Positions 23,723-33,182 of a stretch of DNA of 51,927 bases are shown here, one piece after another (position 1 is the stretch's first letter; every line of letters starts with the position of its first letter). The notes beneath the pieces were generated by a model. That model had not been told where the DNA came from, made no database searches, and saw nothing but the letters and a program-made list of their open reading frames with translations. The stretch lies in the NCBI GenBank assembly GCA_001769385.1, contig MEPB01000105.1, positions 1 through 51,927 on the forward strand, in the 5' to 3' direction. This DNA is from Bacteroidetes bacterium RIFCSPLOWO2_12_FULL_35_15. Its GTDB lineage: Bacteria > Bacteroidota > Bacteroidia > 2-12-FULL-35-15. The position numbers and the translations under genes are program-made.

Positions 23723-25108
23723 TTAATGTCCGTGATGTTTAGCTTTTTCTTTAAATTCTTGTCCCGATGATTTTACAATTGTTTTTAATTCAGATTGTGC
23801 TATTACCGGGAAATAACGTGTAAACAATAAGAAGAATGTAAAGAACATTCCAATCGTTCCTGTGAAAATTCCAATATCCACAAATGTTGGATGATACATG
23901 TTCCATGTTGATGGAAGGAATGTACGGCATAAGGTAGGAACGATAATTACAAAACGTTCGAACCACATACCGATGTTTACAACAATAGATAAAATGAATG
24001 TGAACATTAAACTGGTTCGTAATTTTTTGAACCAGAATAATTGCGGGGAGATAACGTTACAAGTCATCATGGCTGCATATGCCCACCAATAAGGCCCTGT
24101 GGCACGGTTCAGGAAGGCGTACTGTTCATACTCAACACCTGAATACCAGGAAATAAATAACTCGGTTAAATAAGCAACACCTACAATTGAACCTGTAACA
24201 ATGATAATGATGTTCATGTATTCAACATGTTTAATGGTGATGTAGTTTTCTAAATGATATACTTTACGAACGATTAATAAAAGTGTCAATACCATAGCAA
24301 ATCCTGAGAACACTGCACCGGCAACGAAATAAGGAGGGAAGATGGTGGTGTGCCAACCGGGTACAACAGATGTAGCAAAGTCCATGGATACAATCGAGTG
24401 AACGGAGAATACAAGTGGTGTTGATAAACCCGCAAGTACCAAGGATACTTCCTCGAAACGACTCCAGTGACGGGCACTTCCACCCCAGCCAAAACTTAAT
24501 ATACCATACATTTTTTTTGCAAAAGGTTTCACTGCTCTATCGCGGATCATTGCAAAATCGGGAATTAAACCGGTGTACCAGAAAACTAATGATACAGAGA
24601 AATAAGTGGAAACCGCGAATACGTCCCATAATAAAGGGGAGTTAAAGTTTACCCACAGGGAGCCGAACTGATTTGGTAATGGAAATAACCAATAATCCAA
24701 CCAAGGGCGGCCGGTATGAAGTGTTACGAAAATTGCTGCGCACATTACGGCAAAAATCGTCATTGCTTCAGCGGAACGATTAATTGCCATTCTCCATTTT
24801 TGACGGAATAATAACAATACCGCTGAAATCAAGGTACCTGCATGTCCAATACCGATCCACCATACGAAATTGGTAATATCCCAAGCCCAATCAACACCAT
24901 TGTTCGAACCCCAAACCCCAATACCGGTACCTATAGTGTAAGCCAAACATCCTATCCCCCATAAAAAACACAGACTTGCTATGGTAAGTAAAATATACCA
25001 TAGTTTACTAGCTTTTCCTTCAATTGGCCTTACTATATCTTCTGTGATCTGATGATATGATTTTTTACCAAGAATTAAGGGTGTTCTAATTTCTGATTCG
25101 TGCTGCAT
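23723..25108 (-). CDS. actC: Alternative complex III quinol-binding membrane subunit ActC
   Basis: A 461-residue NrfD/PsrC-family protein with about ten helices. Conserved parts include [23 protein letters not shown] near residues 90-115, [18 protein letters not shown] and [19 protein letters not shown]. It carries the main quinol site and lies next to the Fe-S subunit ActB. The N-terminal [18 protein letters not shown] is typical of ActC. The 147-base spacer before it (relative to actB) is longer than the other operon gaps and carries a hairpin. Confidence 0.94.
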   Translation of the reverse strand: [461 protein letters not shown]

Positions 25109-25215
25109 ATTTATTTATTTGATAATTCGACAATTTGTTAATTTGATAATTATTTTAGCATATTCATTTCTTCGTTAATTTGACAGGTACATAAGCACAT
25201 TTTCAAATTAACACT

Positions 25216-25235
25216 CCTGTCTGACTTCAGGCAGG
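25216..25235. repeat. Palindromic hairpin in the actB-actC spacer
   Basis: CCTGTCTGA and TCAGGCAGG pair with one mismatch across a two-base loop. The motif is a degraded form of the perfect palindrome at 45122-45144. In mRNA it could stabilise the actA-actB message or reduce read-through into actC. Confidence 0.55.
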
Positions 25236-25255
25236 TTTTCAAATTGTTTTTTGCT

Positions 25256-28200
25256 TTAACTTTTAACTTCCGACTTTGAACTTTCAACTTCCTTTTCAGG
25301 TTCACAATTTCTAACTTTAGTCAAATAAGAAACAGTTGGTTTAATACCAAGTTCTTCTAAAATAAAGTAATTACGTTCTTCTCCTTTTCTTAATTTAGAA
25401 ATTGCACTTTCGTCATTATTCAAATCTCCAAATACAATCGCATTTGTAGGACAAGATTGTGCACAAGCCAATCGGATATCTCCATCTTCTAGTTTACGTT
25501 CTGCTTTTTTAGCTTCTAATTTACCTGCCTGGATACGTTGAACACACATGGAGCATTTTTCCATAACACCACGTGAACGAACTACTACATCCGGATTTAA
25601 AACCATGCGGCCAAGATCATCCTGTGTTGGATTGAATGAAAAATCTGAATTCTCATTATAGTTATACCAGTTGAAACGTCTTACCTTAAAAGGGCAGTTG
25701 TTTGCGCAGTAACGAGTACCAACACAACGGTTATACGCCATTGCATTCAATCCGTCAGAAGTATGATTAGTAGCGATTACAGGGCATACCGTTTCGCAAG
25801 GTGCATGGTTACAATGTTGACACATGATGGGTTGGAAAACAACTTTTGGATTTGTTTCCTCCGGGTTTTCCATATCCAGATACATGTCGATGGATCCAAC
25901 ACCTTCTTTATGGGCTTTTTCTTTCGCCTCTTTAATTTCTTTTGGCCATTCTGTTGAATAATAACGATCAATACGTAACCAATGCATTTCTCTTGTTCTG
26001 ATCACCTGATCTTTTCCAACCACTGCAACATTGTTTTCCGCAGTACAACTAACAACACAAGAACCGCAGCCGATACATGAATTTAAATCAATGGTCATTC
26101 CCCATCTGTGACCTAATTTTTCATGCTCATCCCACAAATCAATTGTATTTGGATTTTTAGGTCCGGCATGGGTATGCATCATTTCAGGATGATTTCCTGA
26201 CTGAGGGTCCTTAATATATTCTTCTAAAACAGTTTCTTTTACAATTTCACGTCCCATCATGGTATGGTGAATTTGCGTTCCTGCTATTTCGGTAGTTGTT
26301 TTGGTATCCTCTATTTTAACATCCAATGCAGAATATTGCATTGTTCCATTTAAAATTTGAATAAAAGGATATGCATTTTTCCCAACTACACTTCCTGTTT
26401 TTTCACTTAAGGAACCAGCCTTTTCACGGCCATATCCAACAGCAATACCAATTGTTCCAAGTGCCTGACCCGGTTGAGGAACAACAGGCAAAGTAACTGA
26501 TGATCCATTTGCAGAAATAGTTACTAATGTTACTTCTCTGTCCTGACGCTCCATTAAAAGAAAATTCTGTTTCTTCATGTCGGTTGGCGACATAGTAACA
26601 TAATTGTCCCAGGTTATCTTTGAAATAGGATCCGGCAATTCTTGTAACCAAGGATTATTTGCCTGGTTACCATTACCAATCGCAACCTTTTCGTATAATG
26701 CCAGTTCGAATGCAGTACTTTTTATCGAATTAATTTTTTGTGCAGCTTCACTCAAATTAATTTTTTCAATAACGTTTATTAAGCCTGTTGTTATTTCTGA
26801 TTTTTCTTCTTTACCGGCTTTTACTTTTTTCACAGCAATGGGAGCAACAGTCTGTGTGCTGTCTGAAAGCATTTTGCCTGAAGCTTCTTCCCCTCCTTTA
26901 CCAACTTCAATAGCCCCATCATGCAATGAGTTATTCCAAAACTCTGTAAACATCATATATTTACCTTGCATTGGGAATACGCGTTCAGCCCATACTTTTT
27001 GAATGTATGAATGATAATTAGTAGTGATGCCTGCCCAAATCAATAATGTTTCCTGAGCTTGACGGGTTCCTGATTTTGCATCAGCAAAAAGAGGTGAAAT
27101 GGTTGGTTGAGCTAAACTGTATTGAGCTTTTTTAGGATTAAAATCGTTCCAGGATTCAAGATAATTATGGTCAGGGCAAATGTAAGTTGCCAGAGATGCT
27201 GTTTCATCAGCTCTGTCAGCAAATGAAATTCGTAATCCTACTTTGTTATATGCTTCCCCAAATTTTAAAGATGCAGGTGCAGTATATATTGGATTTGTAT
27301 TATACGTGATAAGGGCATCTACTTTTCCGGAAGCCATTTCTGAAACCAGATCAGTAAAATCAGAATCAATTCCCTGATGAAGATAAGAAGGTGTTTCGAT
27401 ATCAATAGTTTTACCATAGTTATCTAAAAGGTGGTTAATGCCATTAACAATTAATTGAATATTAATATCGTTTGAACCACAAACAACTAATGATTTCCCC
27501 TTGTTATCTGATAGTTCTTTTGCTGCCTTTTCAATTAATGCATTAGCTTCTTTGCTTAATTCAGATGAAGTTAAAGAAGAGGCACCAACATGTTTCGCAA
27601 CCGCATTATATAAATTTATTGCAACTTTTCCGTGTTCTGAAACCTTAACCGGCTCGCGGTAATCAGCATTTGCTCCAGTCAATGATAAGTTAGATTCAAA
27701 TTGAAAATGTCTTGACATTTTCGAATTTTCTTTGCTGACTTTTCTGGTTTTTGCATATTGTTTTGCATATTCAATAGGTGATAACCAGTTTACAAGGAAA
27801 TCAGCAGCAATACTTACTATTACCTTTGCTTTATCAAAATTATAGGAAGGAATAAAAGCTTCTCCAAAGGATTGATCATTTGCTTTTGCAATTCCTGAAA
27901 AAGAAATTGCATCATAAGTAATATGTTTAGTTGTTGGATAGTGTGCAGTAAAATCATCTATTACAGCTTTAGTAGCCGGACTGATGATTGTTGATGACAA
28001 GATACGGATAGCACCTCCTTTGGCTGCAATACTGCCTAGTTTGCCGGCAATATTCATATCGGCATTTCCCCAGGAAGTTGGTTTGCCATTTTCCTGTGGG
28101 CCAGTTAAACGGGATGAATCATATAATGAAAGTACGGAAGCCTGAACACGTGCATTCGTTCCACCCCTCGACATTTTTGATAATTCGTTACCTTCTATTT

Positions 28201-28552
28201 TAATTGGACGGCCTTCGCGTGTCTTTACAATGATTGAAGCGTAATCGTAACCATCATAATAAGTAGAAGCGTACCAGTTCGCAACTCCCGGAGTAATTTC
28301 TTCCGGTTTAATTACATATGGAATAGCTTTGTTTACAGGAGTTTCGCAGGCAGCCAATGATGCAGCTGTAACGCTGAATCCTAAAAACTTTAAAAAATCT
28401 CTTCGGTTAGTTCCATTGTCGCCAAATAAACTACCCTTACTTAAAAAATTTTCTACAGGTAGTTCTTCTGAAAACTCATCTTGGGATTTTTGAATAAACT
28501 CCGGACCATTATTTAATTCTTCTAATCCTTTCCAGTATTTTTTTGTTGCCAT
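25256..28552 (-). CDS. actB: Alternative complex III iron-sulfur / molybdopterin-like subunit ActB
   Basis: A 1098-residue fusion of a molybdopterin-oxidoreductase-like domain, which in characterised complexes lacks the cofactor, with a ferredoxin-like domain. A Tat motif NRRDFLKFLGF near residue 50 is followed by a Cys-containing AACET. Cluster motifs near residues 850-1050 are CIGCGSCVVSC, CQHCNHAPCETVC, CVGTRYCANNCPFKVRRF and CSMCVQ...CAQSC, enough for several Fe-S clusters. The N-terminus KKYWKGLEEL is typical of the Bacteroidota 'TAT-variant' form. The tail ESSKSEVKS is low-complexity and may be unconserved. It lies 86 bases after actA. Confidence 0.95.
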   Translation of the reverse strand: MATKKYWKGLEELNNGPEFIQKSQDEFSEELPVENFLSKGSLFGDNGTNRRDFLKFLGFSVTAASLAACETPVNKAIPYVIKPEEITPGVANWYASTYYDGYDYASIIVKTREGRPIKIEGNELSKMSRGGTNARVQASVLSLYDSSRLTGPQENGKPTSWGNADMNIAGKLGSIAAKGGAIRILSSTIISPATKAVIDDFTAHYPTTKHITYDAISFSGIAKANDQSFGEAFIPSYNFDKAKVIVSIAADFLVNWLSPIEYAKQYAKTRKVSKENSKMSRHFQFESNLSLTGANADYREPVKVSEHGKVAINLYNAVAKHVGASSLTSSELSKEANALIEKAAKELSDNKGKSLVVCGSNDINIQLIVNGINHLLDNYGKTIDIETPSYLHQGIDSDFTDLVSEMASGKVDALITYNTNPIYTAPASLKFGEAYNKVGLRISFADRADETASLATYICPDHNYLESWNDFNPKKAQYSLAQPTISPLFADAKSGTRQAQETLLIWAGITTNYHSYIQKVWAERVFPMQGKYMMFTEFWNNSLHDGAIEVGKGGEEASGKMLSDSTQTVAPIAVKKVKAGKEEKSEITTGLINVIEKINLSEAAQKINSIKSTAFELALYEKVAIGNGNQANNPWLQELPDPISKITWDNYVTMSPTDMKKQNFLLMERQDREVTLVTISANGSSVTLPVVPQPGQALGTIGIAVGYGREKAGSLSEKTGSVVGKNAYPFIQILNGTMQYSALDVKIEDTKTTTEIAGTQIHHTMMGREIVKETVLEEYIKDPQSGNHPEMMHTHAGPKNPNTIDLWDEHEKLGHRWGMTIDLNSCIGCGSCVVSCTAENNVAVVGKDQVIRTREMHWLRIDRYYSTEWPKEIKEAKEKAHKEGVGSIDMYLDMENPEETNPKVVFQPIMCQHCNHAPCETVCPVIATNHTSDGLNAMAYNRCVGTRYCANNCPFKVRRFNWYNYNENSDFSFNPTQDDLGRMVLNPDVVVRSRGVMEKCSMCVQRIQAGKLEAKKAERKLEDGDIRLACAQSCPTNAIVFGDLNNDESAISKLRKGEERNYFILEELGIKPTVSYLTKVRNCEPEKEVESSKSEVKS

Positions 28553-28638
28553 ATCGTATGTAAATTCTAATATCTAAATTTTAAAATTCTAATCAATAAA
28601 CTCTTCTTCTTTAGGTTTTGAGTTTAGGATCTTTTTTT

Positions 28639-29883
28639 TTAGTAATGACATTTTGCGCATTCAATACCACCCATTTTATCAACAGTGATTGGTTGTCCTT
28701 TGAATTTCTCAGCTAATTTTTTGTGCAGGCTTTCGTAATATGGATTATCCTTCATGCCCGGCACTTCTGTTTGTTTGTGGCAATTGATACACCATACCAT
28801 TGTTAGCGGTTGCATTTGTTTCGCAACAGTCATTGTTTTTAAATCACCATGACAGTTTGCGCAATCTTGTTTGCCCACCACAACATGTTGTTGATGACTG
28901 AAGAAAACGAAATCTGCTAATGCATGTACTTTCACCCATTGAACAGGTTTTTCAGGTTTTGTATAGGCAGCTTTGTCAGGATCCCAACCTGCAGCATCGT
29001 ATATTTTTGCAATTTCTTTTGTTCCGGTAACCGGACCTTTTGAAATTCCTTTATGGCAATTCATACAAACATTTATTGTTGGAATACCGGCTGTTTTACT
29101 TTTTTCTGCTCCAGAATGACAATAAACACAATTAATGGCATTATCACCAGCGTGAATTTTGTGAGAAAAAGCAATAGGTTGTGAAGGTTGATACCCGGTA
29201 TAAATTCCTATTTCTTTTAATGAATCCCAGCTTGCTTGCAGGACTCCCAGTGTAATAAATATGGTAAATAAAGCAACCGTTCGTTTGTGATCAGCCATCC
29301 AGATTTTGAGGTCTTGCCAGACACTGTATTTTGGTTCAGGAGTTAATCCTTCGTTTTTGTTTCGTAAATTAGAAAGGGAATAATTTAATCTTCTTAAAAT
29401 CGTAACTACAATAATTAAAATGGCAATTATTCCAAATAAAATGGCAAGGGGATTAATGCCGGGTTTTTTTATTTTTTCAGCCACAGGTGTTACCGGTGCA
29501 ACAGCAACTTCTGCAGGAGGGGCATTAATATAAGCTATCATAGCCTTTACATCTGCTTCTGTTAAATTGGGGACAACAGTCATTGGAATCCCTCCGCTTT
29601 CAGCTAATATTTTCTTAGCATACTCATCTCCGCTTTTTAAAACCTCCTGATTATTTGTTATCCATTTAATCATCCACTCTTCACTTGGAACTCGTTTGGA
29701 AACACCCTCGAGACCCGGCCCCACGATTTTATTTTTACCTAAACTGTGGCAAACAGCACAATTTTGTTTAAATAATTTTTCACCATCTTGTGCCTCAGAA
29801 GTAAAACTGAAAGAAAGTGATAAAAAAAGGAAAGAGATTATTGCCAAAAAGGTTTTCTGTGGCTTATTGCATATTGTATCCAT
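28639..29883 (-). CDS. actA: Alternative complex III multihaem cytochrome c ActA with N-terminal cytochrome domain
   Basis: A 414-residue periplasmic, membrane-anchored cytochrome and first gene of the act operon. After a signal sequence there is a monohaem cytochrome c domain (CAVCHSLG, with a probable Met ligand in GIPMTVVP). A membrane helix follows (LAILFGIIAILIIVVTIL, about residue 150), then five more CxxCH sites: CVYCH, CMNCH, CANCH, CINCH and CAKCH, the last just before the C-terminus. The five are the classic ActA pentahaem set; the extra N-terminal domain makes six haems in this chain. A TAAATTTG promoter box lies upstream. Confidence 0.93.
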   Translation of the reverse strand: MDTICNKPQKTFLAIISFLFLSLSFSFTSEAQDGEKLFKQNCAVCHSLGKNKIVGPGLEGVSKRVPSEEWMIKWITNNQEVLKSGDEYAKKILAESGGIPMTVVPNLTEADVKAMIAYINAPPAEVAVAPVTPVAEKIKKPGINPLAILFGIIAILIIVVTILRRLNYSLSNLRNKNEGLTPEPKYSVWQDLKIWMADHKRTVALFTIFITLGVLQASWDSLKEIGIYTGYQPSQPIAFSHKIHAGDNAINCVYCHSGAEKSKTAGIPTINVCMNCHKGISKGPVTGTKEIAKIYDAAGWDPDKAAYTKPEKPVQWVKVHALADFVFFSHQQHVVVGKQDCANCHGDLKTMTVAKQMQPLTMVWCINCHKQTEVPGMKDNPYYESLHKKLAEKFKGQPITVDKMGGIECAKCHY

Positions 29884-29954
29884 ATATATATTTACTATGT
29901 TTTATATCGTAAGATCAAGAATAAATGATTTTCATCATTTTTTTTATCGAGGCG

Positions 29955-29988
29955 CAAATTTAAAAGAAACATCAATTTACTATTCAAA
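29955..29988 (-). promoter_or_regulatory. Putative promoter of the act operon
   Basis: On the minus strand TTTG (29985-29988) precedes TAAATTTG (29955-29962), an exact TAnnTTTG box, with a 22-base spacer. Transcription would begin about 65 bases before the actA ATG. The rest of the 29884-30222 spacer is AT-rich with no gene. Confidence 0.6.
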
Positions 29989-30200
29989 AGAAACATGAAT
30001 TTTTTAAAATTTGTATAATTTATATTGATTCTAAATAAGGAAAACAAACATTAAACTACTTTTGCATGAAAACTGCAATTTAAAATTCTCTTTTACGAAT
30101 CAAAAAATGAAGCGTTTTTTCCTAAAAAAATAATTTCACGTATAGTTTTATTGAAGAAAAAAAGTGCGAAGCAATAATTTCCAAGGATAAATAATTAGTT

Positions 30201-30208
30201 TAACTTTG
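30201..30208 (+). promoter_or_regulatory. Putative -7 box for the SPOR-domain gene
   Basis: TAACTTTG, a full TAnnTTTG match, lies 14 bases before the ATG at 30223. The leader would be very short. No clear TTTG was seen at the -33 position. Confidence 0.5.
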
Positions 30209-30222
30209 CGTTATTCAATAAA

Positions 30223-30645
30223 ATGAAACAAACAATACTAGTAACAGTTTTTTTTCTTATTTGTTTTGTGCATACCCACGCGCAAAACAAAGCTGTTGAT
30301 ACAGGGAAAGTCGATCTGGTTCAGGACTATAAAGTAAAGTCATTGCTGAACAAACATATAGAGGTCAATGCAAAATCTGCGATAAAAGGATATCGGGTTA
30401 AGATTCACTTTGGTGCCGACAAGAATAAAGCCAATGAAATTAAAGCTAAATTTTCTACGCTGTATCCGGATGTTCCGGCATATGCAAAATACGACCAACC
30501 CAATTTTAATATTCGAGTAGGGGATTTTCGGTCCAAATTAGAAGCTTATAAATTCTTAAAAGAAATACAAATAGAGTTCCCTTCTGCTTTCATTGTTCAG
30601 GATGATATCGAGTTTCCAAGGCTGGATGTTGTTGAAAAAAAATAA
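30223..30645 (+). CDS. Secreted SPOR-domain protein
   Basis: A 140-residue periplasmic protein. The signal peptide (TILVTVFFLICFVHTHA, cleavage before QN) is followed by a short linker. A SPOR-like domain fills the second half: KGYRVKIHFGADKNKANEIK, then NFNIRVGDFRSKLEAYKFL and a terminal beta segment AFIVQDDIE. SPOR domains bind denuded glycan strands of peptidoglycan, often at division sites. It stands alone between two spacers, and its own TAACTTTG box lies close upstream. Confidence 0.82.
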   Translation: MKQTILVTVFFLICFVHTHAQNKAVDTGKVDLVQDYKVKSLLNKHIEVNAKSAIKGYRVKIHFGADKNKANEIKAKFSTLYPDVPAYAKYDQPNFNIRVGDFRSKLEAYKFLKEIQIEFPSAFIVQDDIEFPRLDVVEKK

Positions 30646-30830
30646 AACTCAGAATTTATTTTTTATAAATCGGATATAAAAATCGACAAAGGACTCCAAA
30701 GGCCTTATTAACAAAGCTTACTTTATTTCAAAACCTAAAAAAAGTCAATTTAAAATTTGGAAATGGAATTTCCAATGCATACCTTAGCTACATAGAAAAC
30801 TCTCTAAATAAAAAATTAAATAATACCCTC

Positions 30831-32672
30831 ATGAAAAAAATTACATTACTAATGTCATGTATATTGACCGCTAGTGTCATATATGCACAAGATTCACAAA
30901 CAGATAACCAGGTAAGGGTAATATACCCTAGCAACTTTCAAATTTCGAAACCTCTCAGCGAACTGTTCGCAACAGATGATTTTGAGGAAAAATCGGATTT
31001 TGTCTCAAGCGACAAGAAGAATAGAATACCTGAAATTTTCACAAATACAGGCGAAAATGAGCCCAATTATGGAAATGACCCGACTACTACACAAAGGACT
31101 ATGGGAAAAAGACAAGTAAGTGCTGCAACATTAACAAATTGGGTGGGACAAAATGGTGGTGGCAGTTGTCCGCCAGATCCTTCCGGAGCTGCAGGCTTAA
31201 CCCAGTATGTACAAGCTGTTAATGCAACCCCATTTAAAATATTTAATAAATCAACAGGTGGCATAGTTGGATCAATAAAACAAGTAGGAGCTCTTTGGAC
31301 TCCTGCATTAACCTATAATAGTGGTGACCCTATCATATTGTATGATAAATATGCGGATCGTTGGCTTATAACCCAATTTGGAGATGTGGACCCTAACCCC
31401 CCTTATTCTGTTCTTGCAAACAAAATTTACATTGCGATTTCCCAAACAAGTAATGCTTCCGGTGCATATTATCTTTATACTTATACCGATACGCAATTTC
31501 CGGATTATTTAAAATTTTCAATTTGGGCAGATGGCTATTATATGACATCTAATGAAGGAACAGATAAGGTATTTTGTTTTGAAAGAGCTGCAATGATTGC
31601 AGGAACTCCTACAGCAAGATCAATAAGCAAAACTTTTACCGGTGCACCATCCGGATTTTTTGCGCCCATGCCTGCTGATGCTGATGGAGGTCTTCCTCCT
31701 GCAGGAACTCCATTACCTTTTTTTACCTACAGCGGTACCAATGCAATAAAAATCTGGAACATGACTGTAAACTGGGCAACAACACCAACAGCGACCATTT
31801 CTGCCCCTGTCTCGGTAACAACTTCAACATTTAATGCTTCTTATAACGCTCAATGGAACGATATCTCTCAGGCTAGTGGCACTCAAAAACTGGATGGTAT
31901 TGGAGGAGTACTAAGTTACAGAGCCCAATGGAGAAAATGGACTACTTATAATTCAGTGGTATTATGTTGGCCGGTAGTAATTAGTGCCACACAAAGAAGT
32001 ATAAAATGGGTTGAGTTGCGTCAAACCGGCACTACCTGGTCCTTGTTTCAACAAGGGACCTATGCTCCGGATGCATTAAACCGTTGGCTTGGAAGTATTG
32101 CAATGGATGATAACGGGAGCATCGCCTTGTGTTATGCTGTTGCCGGTCCAACACCTGCTACGCCAATGAGTTTAAGATATACCGGTCGTTTAGCATCAGA
32201 CCCTGCGGGTACGATGTCCTTTGCTGAACAAAGTGCAGTTACGGGCTCCGGAGTTATGACAGCTTGCGGCAATCGCGTTGGTGATTATTCTCAAACAACA
32301 CTTGATCCCGATGGCCTCACATTTTGGCATACCGGAGAATATGTTGCAGGTAGCTATCCGGCAACACGTATTTATTCGTTCAAATTACCTCTTGGCACCG
32401 TAGGTATTGGAGAAACTGAAAACCAACCTTCTTTTAATGTTTATCAAACAGAAAATGTTTTAAATTTTGCAGCATCAACACTACCTTCTGATGACGAGAT
32501 GGTTGTTGACTTGTTCGACATTGAAGGAAGACAAATTAGCGGAAAATCCATTAAACCTGTTTCTAACAAATTCGAAACAACGATTGATGTGTCAGGATTA
32601 GCAAAAGGAACTTACCTGGTGCGAGTTGGAAATCCAAATTTTCAAAGAGTTGTAAAAGTTGTAGTGAATTAA
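30831..32672 (+). CDS. Large secreted protein with T9SS type A sorting domain
   Basis: A 613-residue secreted protein. It has an N-terminal signal peptide (LLMSCILTASVIYAQ) and a C-terminal type A type IX secretion sorting domain (about 535-613; FNVYQTENVLNF, VVDLFDIEGRQ, IDVSGLAKGTYLVRVGN, VVKVVVN), so it should cross the outer membrane and be attached or released. The middle begins with QNGGGSCPPDPSGAAGLTQYVQAVNA and has WADGYYMTSNE and WHTGEYV; blade-like beta repeats are suspected but no enzyme family is recognised. It is a single gene, and a long hairpin terminator follows. Confidence 0.85.
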   Translation: MKKITLLMSCILTASVIYAQDSQTDNQVRVIYPSNFQISKPLSELFATDDFEEKSDFVSSDKKNRIPEIFTNTGENEPNYGNDPTTTQRTMGKRQVSAATLTNWVGQNGGGSCPPDPSGAAGLTQYVQAVNATPFKIFNKSTGGIVGSIKQVGALWTPALTYNSGDPIILYDKYADRWLITQFGDVDPNPPYSVLANKIYIAISQTSNASGAYYLYTYTDTQFPDYLKFSIWADGYYMTSNEGTDKVFCFERAAMIAGTPTARSISKTFTGAPSGFFAPMPADADGGLPPAGTPLPFFTYSGTNAIKIWNMTVNWATTPTATISAPVSVTTSTFNASYNAQWNDISQASGTQKLDGIGGVLSYRAQWRKWTTYNSVVLCWPVVISATQRSIKWVELRQTGTTWSLFQQGTYAPDALNRWLGSIAMDDNGSIALCYAVAGPTPATPMSLRYTGRLASDPAGTMSFAEQSAVTGSGVMTACGNRVGDYSQTTLDPDGLTFWHTGEYVAGSYPATRIYSFKLPLGTVGIGETENQPSFNVYQTENVLNFAASTLPSDDEMVVDLFDIEGRQISGKSIKPVSNKFETTIDVSGLAKGTYLVRVGNPNFQRVVKVVVN

Positions 32673-32696
32673 ATTTAATCAAAAAATAATTTATAT

Positions 32697-32754
32697 ACAC
32701 TCGCACATTATTTTTTTTCGACCTCGAAATAAATTTTGTGCGAGTGTTTTTTTA
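32697..32754 (+). terminator. Strong intrinsic terminator after the T9SS gene
   Basis: Arms ACACTCGCACA (32697-32707) and TGTGCGAGTGT (32737-32747) form a perfect 11-base stem, with an inner TTTCGA/TCGAAA stem in the loop and seven T residues afterwards. It lies 24 bases after the stop at 32672. Confidence 0.88.
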
Positions 32755-32768
32755 TAATCTCAAAACTT

Positions 32769-33131
32769 ATGATGCGAGCAGTTACTACTATTTTTATTAT
32801 TGTGGCCTTATTTACAATTGGATGTAAATCAAAAAAAGAAGCGAGCGCTTCTACTCCTGCAACCACAACTTCAGAACCATCAATTGTAACAGGCACTACT
32901 TTTGGAAAGGTTTCCCACCAATATAGGGCAACCGGATGCGCAACGGTGGTGCTGGTAAAATTAGAGGGAGAAGAAAATCCTTTAACGTTAATACCAAAAG
33001 ATAAATTATCAAGCTCCTTAGATATTGATGGATTGGAAATTTCCTTCAATTACCTGCCATTAAAAATGCCTCAACCTGCAGGTTGCCATGTTGGCATTCC
33101 GGCAGAACTCACTGACATTTCAAAAAAATAG
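32769..33131 (+). CDS. Small lipoprotein of unknown function
   Basis: About 120 residues. A hydrophobic signal (TTIFIIVALFTIGC) with lipobox Cys is followed by a low-complexity Lys/Ser/Thr linker and a small domain with two Cys (RATGCATVVLVKLEG and QPAGCHVGIPAEL) that could pair. The ATG at 32769, or the next codon, is chosen because the longer frame begins inside the preceding terminator hairpin. No family is recognised; the antisense frame across it is a shadow. Confidence 0.75.
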   Translation: MMRAVTTIFIIVALFTIGCKSKKEASASTPATTTSEPSIVTGTTFGKVSHQYRATGCATVVLVKLEGEENPLTLIPKDKLSSSLDIDGLEISFNYLPLKMPQPAGCHVGIPAELTDISKK

Positions 33132-33182
33132 TTTTGTAAATCGGTTCATAAAATAATCCTTTATTCCGGCTTGTTTTTTTTG

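Noticed and set aside
32708-33049. Minus-strand 113-codon ORF opposite the small lipoprotein gene
   Set aside because: It overlaps a gene with a clear lipoprotein signal and ends within the terminator hairpin; best explained as a shadow.
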